Shown here: positions 9,344 to 18,205 of the stretch, piece after piece
How positions within the stretch are numbered: the first letter of the stretch is position 1
Layout of the letters: each line of letters starts with the position of its first letter
NCBI GenBank assembly: GCA_947579665.1
Contig: OX388352.1
Location: forward strand, 36,388,216-36,452,215
Length of the DNA stretch: 64,000 nucleotides
Source of the DNA: Sympetrum striolatum
Lineage: Eukaryota; Arthropoda; Insecta; Odonata; Libellulidae
Direction of reading: 5' to 3'
Position numbers and translations under genes: made by a program
Notes under the pieces: generated by a model
Databases searched by the model: none
What the model was told of the DNA's origin: nothing
What the model saw: only the letters and a program-made list of their open reading frames with translations

Positions 9344-10369
9344 ACTCTGAAGGGAGAAATCAGGAAATTTGGTCACTCTGGGATCGAACCCATGATAATA
9401 GAATCGATGTCTTACCTTCTCAGGTGGTTCCAGTTGAAGCACCTACTACATAAAAAGGTAAAGCTAATTAGGCTTGTGGCTTACGCTGAGAATTAGTAAC
9501 GATATACATGGTAAAGCACGTGTGTTGCTTGTTTGCCTAACTCTGACATCCAGATACAAACTTTACATAAACTAAGGCCTAGTGCAGTCAAGTTTTGGAT
9601 TCATGTCTATCATTTTATATAAACCTTTTCTCGTTTATTTCTTTCCCCGAGGAAGACAGCATTGCAATTGAAGTGTACATTGGATATTTCTTAGAAATTC
9701 AGTTACCAGAGCTCTTTTGTTTTTCTAAAAACCTGAGGGAAAGAGGTACAGATCACTAAACAAAGAAGGCAATTGGAGATTTATAAGCCTCAGACCCATT
9801 CTTATTTTGGTTCAGGAGGTGTTGGAGAAACAATTTTTTGGCACGAGCGTATTTGAGAAGAATTTAGACCCAAAAAAAAGTCAAGTGTTGGCACGTGTAA
9901 ATACCAGTGATGGGAAAAGTACTGAAAAAATGTAATTGGGCTCAATTACAATTAATCTGTCAAATTTGTAATCAGTTACAATTACAAATCACACTTCAGA
10001 AATTCATCAGTAGCTGGGGAAACTTCCTCTCTTTTCACAATATTTAAATGTATAGCTTCCTCATCGCTTTTCTTTCTTGCAGTAAAGTATTTGTTTTATT
10101 GTCATAACTTGCAGTTATTTTACCTTCATTATGTACCCTCAATCAGGTAACTTGCCCCCCCCCAGCCCAGTGGCTGCCGACGCCCTTGCTTAGGGGAACT
10201 CCTGATTAATTGTAAAGCCACGTAACGTATTAACGCTGAAAAATAAACTGGAATTGATCGAGTGCTTTGAACGAAAAGCTTTCCGTAAAGCAGAAGCAGA
10301 GTGTGGAAAGACGTAAGTTTATGAAGCAATTATTTCTTTATTTTATTTTTTTTATCAATCCATTACATA
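9344..10369. other. Intergenic or intronic spacer with minor repeat traces
   Basis: No coding region was recognised. The minus strand of 9375-9430 contains GGGTTCGATCCC preceded by GGTAAGAC, resembling a worn tRNA-type B box. At 9906 the sequence CAGTGATGGGAAAAGTA resembles a hAT-type terminal repeat, and inverted TGTAATTG/CAATTACA motifs follow, but no matching right end was found. A nine-C run lies near 10155. Confidence 0.4.
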
Positions 10370-10530
10370 CAGCGAAACACCAATTTACAGTGAGGTAATA
10401 ACAGTAGCAATAGACGAACACATATGACCATTCCCTTGCCAGAAAAATCTGGATAGCTGGGATTCGAAACCTGGACCTTGGTGTTGGAGTATTAACATGT
10501 AGGTATGCTAACCGCAGCCAGTCCAAGAAG
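10370..10530 (-). mobile_element. tRNA-derived SINE (family S1), minus strand
   Basis: Read on the minus strand, a tRNA-like head has TGGCTGCGG (A box region) and GGTTTCGAATCCC (B box, plus positions about 10459-10471). A body follows that matches 19804-19960 on the plus strand, including CAGATTTTTCTG and GGGAATGGT and then a region like CTATTGTTGCTGTTGCCTCA. Two copies in one window with a shared body show a dispersed family rather than a tRNA gene. Confidence 0.7.
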
Positions 10531-10675
10531 GAAGAGAAAATTAAGAAAGAGTTTGAAAGAGGTTGGTCTTAAGAAACGTATTTCTTCATATCCCAAACAA
10601 CAATAGTTTGCAAACCAACACACCATAAAATAATTGTCGTTTCTGTCTATTAATATAGGCCTACATTTACATTCA

Positions 10676-11671
10676 AAGAGGAAAACTCCTCTCTGCGAAT
10701 ATGAAGAATTAAAAAAATTAGTTTGGGACTGGTTTTTTCGAGCAAGATTGAGGAATATTCCTTCATCAGGTCCAATGGTGCAAGAAAAGGCATAGAAGTT
10801 TGCAGTTTCTTTAGGAAAACTTGATTTTAAGGCCGCGAATGGTTGGCTGTAGAGCTTCAGAGCAAGACACAATGTTATATGGAACATAGGTGTTGGCAAT
10901 TCGAACGGCGTGGATGTGGTAACGGTAGAGGACTAGAAAGCAAGGTTCAAGAATAAATTAAGACTATTAACCATGTGATATCTACATCGGGGACGAAACC
11001 GGAATGTTTTATAGGGCATTTCTGTCTAAATAATTTTGTGTTAAAGGAGAAAACTGCTAGGGTTTTTCCTTTTTCAAAATTCTGTTTCTTGAAATTAGTG
11101 CATAAATGGAAAAAATTATCTTATATTTTCGCTTATACTTTAGAAAGGAAGCACTCAAAGGAGAGTTTCGTCATTTTCATTTGTGGCAATATGGCTGGGG
11201 AGCTCCTAAAGCATCCTGTCATCCGGAAATCAGTTAGATTACGATGTTTCAAAAACGTTGCCATTGAGAAGCTACCTTACATAGAGAAATAATAAAAAGG
11301 CATAGAACACGGCTTCTATCATGGAGAAAAAAGCTGAAAAGTTTCAACACCGAAACGAAGAGGAAAGATTGGAAAGTTATGCTTTTCCTCGATAACGCAA
11401 CCTGTCACCCTGAAATTCGCCTTTCGAATATGGAGGTTACTGGCAAACACAACTAGAATCACTCAGCCAATGGATGAGGAGGTACTTAGAACGCTGAAGG
11501 CACAATATAGAAATTACATGATGCGATCGTTATTGGCTGCTACAGATACTGCGAATACAGTGTCGTAGGTGATAAAAAATATCAGCGCAGAATACCATAA
11601 ATCGGATGAATTTGGCGGTAAAAGATAATAAAACATCGACTGCTCAACAATGTTTCATTGAAACTGGATTT
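10676..11671 (+). pseudogene. pogo/Tigger-type transposase (CENP-B HTH + DDE_1), decayed
   Basis: The order matches Tigger transposases. A CENP-B-type DNA-binding region with IPSSGPMVQEKA and LDFKAANGWL comes first (about 10740-10860). The first catalytic block DETGMFYRA starts at 10992, then CGNMAGELLKHP and RCFKNVAIEKLP (about 11185-11275), the second catalytic block MLFLDNATCHPE (about 11380-11415), ITQPMDEEVLRTLKAQYR (about 11463-11520), and STAQQCFIETGF ending at 11671. Several stops (for example after the EKA of the HTH and within the LSK-FCVKG stretch) and frameshifts break the frame. It encoded the DNA cut-and-paste enzyme of the element whose 3' end lies at 13646. Confidence 0.85.
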
Positions 11672-12063
11672 CTGTCAGTACTGGTCCCCGAGATCGGTAA
11701 AGAAAACAAATTCTATCTAATTATATCACCGATCTACTGACGAGCGATGAAGATGGCTCCATGACAGACACTATAATGGAAAACAAAGCCTGTGAATCCG
11801 ACGAAGAAGTAAATATAACTGTAATATGTGAGGAAACAAAAAGTTCTAAAGAGAAATATTGGTTTCTTTAAAAGAATTAGCAGAATGTAGTCTTAACCAA
11901 GTAACGCCGATTTATTTAATATCTTAAATGAGGCTATCGGCAGCGTAGAAATTCCATTTTATAGGAAAAAAAGAAAAAGCAGACAAAATAACGGATTATA
12001 TGCGCATTTCATAAATAAATATTTATGTAACTTCAAATAAACAAATTTAACCGCAATGTGATA
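11672..12063 (+). other. 3' coding remnant and trailer of the Tigger element
   Basis: This AT-rich sequence continues from the transposase fragment and is rich in Asp/Glu codons near 11740-11830 (GATGAAGATGGC, GACGAAGAAG), as in the acidic C-terminal tails of Tigger proteins. No intact frame remains. It ends where a second transposon is inserted at 12064. Confidence 0.5.
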
Positions 12064-12306
12064 GAGTAGGTCGGGGTAAGAGTGCGCATGGGGTTAGAGT
12101 ACGCAGGGCAGGAATTTTTACTTTACACTTAAGCTAGTTGCTACCACTGAGTGTCAGCCGATGCAAAGAAGGGTCTACGCCATTGCTACGTAGTTTGGTG
12201 TTTTTACTGTGATTACTCAACTCACAATGAGGTAAGATCTTATTTCAGCTAACTTGATATAATATTTAAGCAGTTAGGAATTAGTGTAAGCTATACCAAC
12301 TAAGAA

Positions 12307-12433
12307 AGGCTCTCGGATAGTCATGTGGACAGCGCGTTTGCCTTTGGTGAAAGCGGTCCCAGGTTCGAATCCCGGTGGGAGCCATTATGCGAAATGACCT
12401 AAGCTGTCGAAGCACTTTTAACAATAATACTAC
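12307..12433 (+). mobile_element. Short tRNA-derived SINE (family S2) with 13-bp target duplication
   Basis: This 127-bp insertion is flanked by perfect 13-bp repeats TACCAACTAAGAA at 12294-12306 and 12434-12446. Positions 12308-12383 fold like a tRNA: the acceptor strand GGCTCTC pairs with GGGAGCC, and the B box is GGTTCGAATCCC. It lacks an encoded CCA, and a 50-nt tail ending AACAATAATACTAC follows. The target duplication shows retroposition, so it is a SINE and not a functional tRNA gene. Related heads with CCTTTGGTGAAAGCGGTCC occur at 27.4-27.6 kb. Confidence 0.85.
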
Positions 12434-12915
12434 TACCAACTAAGAATTCAGCCGTTTCAATCCTATATTGTTTCAAAGGCCATTCAATACTCTTCTTAAA
12501 AACTGAATCGTTTATTTCCATTGATTCTCACAAAGAGCATCAGCTCCTTACAAGTAAAAATACTCCCTGTGGGGCAAGAGTTCCCACCGCCATCGAGGCA
12601 AGTGTATGCAGGCGTACTCTGGCCTCAAATATTTTTTTTAGTGTTCGGACGCTTATTTAATATTTATTATTCATACTACAGGTTCAATTCAGAATGCAGG
12701 TGTTTGAGTTATAGTTCTTACGCCTGGATTAGGATAAAAGGCGTGATATATGCCTTAAATAATACCATGTTGTTCTTACTCATTTGCTTACGGTATCTAC
12801 TGATTAAACGTTCTTTTATAAGAACCTATAAAAGGAAGACTGTTGGACATTACATCATTGAAAAAAAACGATAGGCAAGCATACAATTCAACAACCCAGT
12901 ACCTCAAGCGATAAA

Positions 12916-13056
12916 ATTATCTGTCGAGCGTGTAAAGAGAACTTCACTGAACCACCGGAAGAGGACTGGATTCAATGCAGGAAATGCCAAGAATGGTGGC
13001 ATGAAGCTTGTTCCAGTTACGAGGGTGGGGCGAATTTCATATGCGATTACTGCTAA
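12916..13056 (+). pseudogene. PHD-finger C-terminus of a lost transposase
   Basis: A 46-codon open stretch ends in TAA. Its Cys4-His-Cys3 pattern is CRAC, CRKC, then H and C in WWHEAC, then CDYC, with the PHD signature Trp residues (DWIQC and EWWHEAC). Short C-terminal PHD-like fingers of this kind are attached to some insect DDE transposases. It lies just inside the right terminal repeat of the 12064-13422 element, so it is most likely that element's remaining transposase tail. The upstream DDE part was not found. Confidence 0.65.
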
Positions 13057-13422
13057 AAACAACTGATATTAACTTTAATTGTTCTGAATTAAAGTTTTTT
13101 GTAACATTTAGTTCAATATTCAGTCGTACTAATTAAGATCTTCTTCAGTATATATTTGGTATTTTCACCCCACAATGTGCGAACTTTTGCCCCATAATCT
13201 GCGAACTTTTGTCCCGTGGGTGGAGCAAAAGTTCGCCCATGTAACTTCTTCGTAAATAATTTTTCCAAAATTTTTTGCCAAAGATAATAGCGCAAATAAA
13301 ACGTAATTTGGTTACCATCTACCGGAGGTTTATTTTCTATCAGTTTTGGTACAATAAGGTATCATTTAACCTATTTGTTAGGGGATTATACTTTAAGCGC
13401 GTGCTCTTGCCCCTACCTACTC

Positions 13423-13646
13423 TACTGTTTTTCAGTATCCCATAATAATTTCGTTTACATAGAATATTCATAGAAAATTCGTCTATGCGGAATTTTAGTA
13501 AAACCAGCCTTTTAGGCGACGAATGTTATGGGCGCAATATGCCTTTCAAGGGTTTTTTGAAATGTCAGACCCTGGGTTAAGCGGAAAACTGTCTTATCCG
13601 GAAAAAATATGGCCCCGAGAGATTCCGCTAAACACAGGTTTCACTG
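13423..13646 (+). mobile_element. 3' end and terminal inverted repeat of the Tigger element
   Basis: After the nested element the Tigger sequence resumes. It ends with CCGCTAAACACAGGTTTCACTG followed by TA at 13647-13648. In reverse complement the tip reads CAGTGAAACCTGTG, the CAG-type terminus of pogo/Tigger elements. Internal GGGTTAAGCGGAAAACTG and CGGAAAAAATATGG motifs are also typical of these termini. The matching 5' terminal repeat was not found and is probably lost upstream of 10.6 kb. Confidence 0.7.
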
Positions 13647-13840
13647 TATTTCCTTTTGACTGAAAATTAAAATATTTAGATTAGTGTTCTTCAATGCTAT
13701 ACATAGTCTTATTGTTATTTTTGTTGAAAATTTTGACGTTTTATGAAAAACTCTGGCTACTTCTTCTATTCATTATATTTTAAGGTAGATCATTGGTAAA
13801 TGTGTTTGTAAATGTTGAAGACAATTTCTATTGATTTCAG

Positions 13841-16800
13841 ACACAACATTCTATTGATTTTTTTGACATGCCTCCTGGGAATTACTGTGTAAAAGTAAGT
13901 CAATTTAATGATTTTTGATTTTTATGTATAATTAGCAATATTTAGCAACATTTTAGCTAGGGTAACAGTAATTGCTATTTTTTAATTTAGAGTTAATATT
14001 TTCAGCTCTTTGAAATGGACTGTGAGGAATGCTGTGTTGTGTGTACTCAAACAGAAGAATTAACAGGTTTGAAAATTTTATGAATTAATACCTTAAAGGA
14101 TTTTTGATTTATAAACTCTTTTCATTTCACTCATTGTTAATAATTAAATTTTTCTTTCAGCAAGTCAAAGCGAGATGTCTATTTTACTCCAAATGCCAAT
14201 GATGCAGTTTTTTGCTATTGGATGTTTACTGATGATTTGCCTACTTCTTCTGGTTATTGTTATTGTTTTCTCAATGAAGAGAGGTAAGATAAATGTTTCT
14301 CTATATTCACTTCCTAAATTTTATAGGTTGCATTTATGCTATAATTTATTCTACATTTCTGTGACTCAGCCCTGTTTTTTATGAAATAGTTTTTAATTAT
14401 TGATGTGAAAGTGAGCGTGTTAGATGAGTTGTTACCTGAAGAGCATTTAAGTTTAAATACAACTTGTAAAAATAAATATAGTGTTCTCTATGGATCAATT
14501 GGAATTTAGGAGTAATTATGTTTGCACATTAGAGTTTAATTCCTCATCAAGTTAATCCTAAGGAAAACATTATGTGTACCATTTATGTTCTATTTGCTAC
14601 ATAACTGGGAAAATATTCAATGAAATTAATTCGGTGTAAAGAAAGAAAATTCGGATCATGGCTGTTAAGGAATTAGAGGTTGAAAAATTCCAATTCTACA
14701 GCACTTTCGTGCAGTGTCCTCTCCCGTTTTCTCTGAACCCTGGTGAATAGTACGAGGAACGCCAACAAAGATGGCTATTGGAGTTTTTCAACCTCTAAAA
14801 TCATATTGCTCCAAATCTTAATAATTTTTTCATCCGACTTTCCATCATACTTAATTACTTAATCATGAAATAACATCCTCTTCTATGTGGGATAAATATC
14901 TTGATTTATAATTTAATCTGTTCATTTCCACTATTTTCAAAGATTTTTACAGATCTTGCAATCCTTTCTTACGTCATAATTTTGGATTTCATTTGGAACA
15001 TTATTAAACTGATTGCTTTCCCTTCTGACTTTATTATTGTTTTCTACTTCTTTTTAATGTGTGCTTGGACCTCATTTGTTTTATCTTATTTTTTTCTTGA
15101 ATGTCTAACTACATGATTGAAATATGTGAGCTTCTAAGCAAAGGCTAATTCGCTTTGCAGAAGTTAACTTACTGTAACATCTGAGTCAGTAAAATAATGA
15201 AAATATTTTACATTCCCTTTTTAAGGAATAGCCCTTGATTCAATCAAGAAATGTTCATTAAAATCTTGTGTTTGAATTAAATTCTAACCTTCTATTCAGT
15301 TTCAAATGATGACTTCGTTACATAGTTTCTGAAAAAGAAGTGCACTTGAAATCTTACTGCTAAACTATTGTAAAATGTAATGATGGAAATTTTAGCATTC
15401 TGTAATCATTTTCATCAATAATTGGTGTACCATTTTCCTTAAATTACTTTAAGGTTATTAATGATTTTAATTAGATTTTAAGAGAATTAATCAATTGCAG
15501 AAATACTGATTTTCTCTTTATCTATTATAAACCCTTTTTTTGGAGTTAATAGGGTGTAATTTGTAATTAATATCTAATATGAAAAAAGGGATTTAGAACA
15601 TTGGATGAGAAGTTTTGTTTTGAAATATCTTAGATGTAATTCATTTCTTCCCTAGGAGTGCTGAAGATTTATGAAATACATTGGGTTTATTTTCAGAGTC
15701 TGCTACTATCTATAACCTATGGGTGTACCATATGCTATTTCCATTCTGTTCAGATTTATGTCTGGATTAGAATATCAGAAATTTTTTATTTATTTATTAA
15801 TTTAAATGCTGCAAGCTGGTATTAATACCAGGTGGCAATGGTTGAGGGGGATATAACAATACAATCTGTCCGGCATTTGCCTAAGGACAGGAGGGAAACC
15901 CCTCCAATAACCTCTTGTAGACAGCACACATCTTAACAGTAGCAATAGGCCCAATTAGTACAATAAGTCATAAGAAGTAATAAATAATTATATTTGTATT
16001 AGTTGTTCAACCAATACTCTAGAATTAGGATGTTGCTTTTTGTAGTCATTAGTGCTTAGCATATATTATTGATATCTTGAATGTAGAGGGAACTGTAAAC
16101 ATATTCGTGTATGCAATGCCCTTTTCCCTGAATCGATTAATAAGGATACATTAAGGGAAGCTATATTTTGAGAATTCTAATTTGAACTTAAGTTGATTTA
16201 TTCCATTTTCTCTTCAGTTTCAGCTCATGTCAAAAAAATGTTACCAAATGACCAAAGCTCCAAAACTGACGACAGTACAGATTTGTCTGTTGATACATTG
16301 AAGAGTCTATTAAAGAGTCACATTCTTCTAATTTATTCGAGGGACAGCCCATCCTTTTGTAAGCTGATCGAATCCTTCAAAAGAGTACTTATGAGGTTGG
16401 AAAATATAGAGGTAATATTTTATTCCATTTATTTGTTCTATTTGAAAACAAAAGGAGTGAATAACCATTTTCAATATTTGATAGGTCCATGACTACTTGG
16501 AGGAACTTCAATATCAAAGTTCAAAAAGTACTTTGGAGTGGTTGACAGATTATCTGCAATCTCCAGACACGAAAATCATGATTATAATATCAAGAGGTGC
16601 TGTGATACTACAGCAAGCCCTTTTGAAGAACAAGAAAGTAGTACACAGTGATCCTCATCACTTAGATTCAGTATTTAGTTTTGTTTTATGTTATTTACAT
16701 AATGATTTTCTTTTAAGCAGAAATTACAAGAGAATAATTTCTGTGAGGTAAGTAAATTGAAAAAAATCTCAGTAGCTATGCTATCCTTAAAACTGTTGTT

Positions 16801-17110
16801 ATTAGAATTATTAAATTTCACCAGATTCGAAGATGTCGCTGATGAAAATGTGGCCCTGAATTTCATCACACCGTTGAAATGTTTTGTTTTGATGAAACAT
16901 ATTGACCAATTGTTATTGGAATTAAGAGGGTAAGAAATTTTTAGATTTTTTATCTGGCTCTCATAAATCTTGATTTTTGAATGAAAATTACATGAATGTT
17001 GCATTTTCAGAGTACCTGCTTCTATTGACTTCTGCAAAAATGAATTCTCTGCGTATCATTTTCCTGAGACACAAGACCTAATGAACACTCTTAAGGAAAT
17101 AAAGAAATAA
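13841..17110 (+). CDS. SEFIR-domain transmembrane receptor, IL-17-receptor-like (3' exons only)
   Basis: Seven exons join in frame: 13841-13894, 14006-14066, 14161-14283, 16218-16411, 16485-16747, 16825-16929 and 17011-17110 (stop TAA). They total exactly 900 nt, 299 residues plus stop. All introns are GT-AG. The protein runs from a Cys-rich extracellular stalk (PPGNYCVK, then CEECCVVC) to one membrane helix at residues about 55-75 (FFAIGCLLMICLLLLVIVIVF) with a basic stop-transfer end. The cytoplasmic SEFIR domain follows from about residue 114 (HILLIYSRDSPSFCKLI, then LEWLTDYLQSP and IMIIISRGAVIL). SEFIR domains relay IL-17-family signals through Act1-type adaptors. The N-terminal ectodomain and start codon are not in the window's recognisable exons and must lie upstream, probably beyond the copia insertion. 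Exon structure is confident; receptor family is confident from the SEFIR domain and topology; the ligand is unknown. Confidence 0.88.
14284..16217 (+). other. Large intron of the SEFIR gene
   Basis: This 1.9-kb phase-1 intron, GTAAGA to TTCTCTTCAG, separates the membrane exon from the cytoplasmic exons. It is AT-rich and has no recognised gene. It contains a perfect 16-bp palindrome, CTGGTATTAATACCAG, at 15816-15831, within a less AT-rich patch (15800-15990) that may be an old repeat. Confidence 0.6.
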
Positions 17111-17362
17111 TTTAAAAAAATTGAATTTGCAAGTTTTTGGTTGTGAAAAAATATGTTGATGATGTACTTACGTTAAGCATGTGATTAACAGCAACTAAAA
17201 ACCTTTCCTCGGTTAAGTCCACATAAATGTGAGAAATGCCTAAAATGTATTAAATATGGAGAAATCTATATGTGTTTGCTGGTTTATGTTTATTTAATGC
17301 TCAAGAAAGTAAGTACAATGTATAAAAGTCTGTGGAAATCTTATGTCAATTGTTTATACTCA

Positions 17363-17368
17363 AATAAA
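17363..17368 (+). terminator. Candidate polyadenylation signal of the SEFIR gene
   Basis: AATAAA lies 253 nt after the stop codon, in an AT-rich trailer and followed by TGCCTGTAA. It is the clearest canonical signal found after 17110, but it was chosen by position only. Confidence 0.5.
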
Positions 17369-18119
17369 TGCCTGTAACTTATATAATCTATGAATATTAA
17401 AATATTTTCTTTTTTAGAAACTGAATTTAAACATTCTTTTAAACCTGGTAATGTTGCAAGTAAAAATATATGTTGTGCGTAAGATGAGAATTTTGGTTTT
17501 AAATGCAAAGATAATGATAATTAAATCTGTTTAAGAACTTTTAAACTTTTTAAGCCTTTATTCCTTCTACTGCTCATCTAAAATAATTAGAATATATTCC
17601 AGAAAGAGGCAAATAGATGCCATCAGTAAATATATGAATAACTTCATTAAATATTGTTCCTTGCGTGTGTACATACATACTTATAATTAGAATGAGGAAA
17701 ATTCTATGAAGGCTATTTAAAATTTCATGTGATAAATAAATAGTCTATTGAATCTTGTTGCTTTCTTCACAAAGTCAGTATTTCTATCTATTGATTTCTT
17801 ACAGAAATTTCAAACAAACTTCATGGTCAAAGTATATGAAAATAATATTAAATGTCAAAGTAGATTATGTTCTCTAGAGAAAAATTATATCAGCTGATAT
17901 CATTTTGTGGTAAAGGGAAATTTTTATTTAATTTAACCACTTCATAGAAACACACTCATGTATATGAGTAATTTAGTTTTGGAAAAATTTTAGATGATTT
18001 GAATAATCAATTTAATAACATTAAATAGTTGTTGTGATATTTTGCTTCATGACAGTCAGATCATCTTTCTGAAAAGGTAAGTTGAGTTCAATTTATTTTT
18101 AGAGCTATTATGCTGATTC
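17369..18119. other. Convergent intergenic spacer
   Basis: AT-rich sequence between the 3' ends of the plus-strand SEFIR gene and the minus-strand MAM gene. No coding sequence or repeat was recognised. The trailers of both genes may occupy part of it. Confidence 0.6.
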
Positions 18120-18125
18120 TTTATT
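18120..18125 (-). terminator. Candidate polyadenylation signal of the MAM gene
   Basis: AATAAA on the minus strand, about 80 nt downstream of the stop codon at 18206-18208. Called from sequence and position. Confidence 0.5.
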
Positions 18126-18205
18126 GTTCCTTCATGATGTCTACATGAAAGTTCTTTAAATAAATAAATTTTTACATACATATGTCACCCTCAATCTTAC
18201 AAATT

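Larger units (their letters stand above)
12064..13422 (+). mobile_element. Tc1/mariner-superfamily element nested in Tigger
   Basis: Inverted terminal repeats GAGTAGGTCGGGGTAAGAG and GAGTAGGTAGGGGCAAGAG (right end read in reverse complement) lie at the two ends. Each is flanked by TA (12062-12063, 13423-13424), the target duplication of this superfamily. The length is 1,359 bp. Transposase coding is mostly gone. A PHD-finger segment survives on the plus strand, and a SINE has inserted near the left end. Near 13165-13245, GCGAACTTTTG occurs twice directly and once inverted (CAAAAGTTCGC), forming a subterminal cluster. Placement inside the Tigger makes it younger than that element. Confidence 0.75.

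Noticed and set aside
9906..10110. hAT MITE starting CAGTGATGGGAAAAGTA
   Set aside because: No right terminal repeat or 8-bp duplication was found, so an element could not be delimited.
10492..10899. 135-codon open frame on the minus strand
   Set aside because: It overlaps the plus-strand Tigger HTH region (10697-10860), which shows recognisable transposase motifs.
12308..12383. A tRNA gene
   Set aside because: It folds like a tRNA, but it sits at the head of an insertion with a 13-bp target duplication and similar heads occur elsewhere; it is a SINE.
16675..17037. 120-codon minus-strand open frame
   Set aside because: It is antisense to three SEFIR exons that splice correctly in frame.
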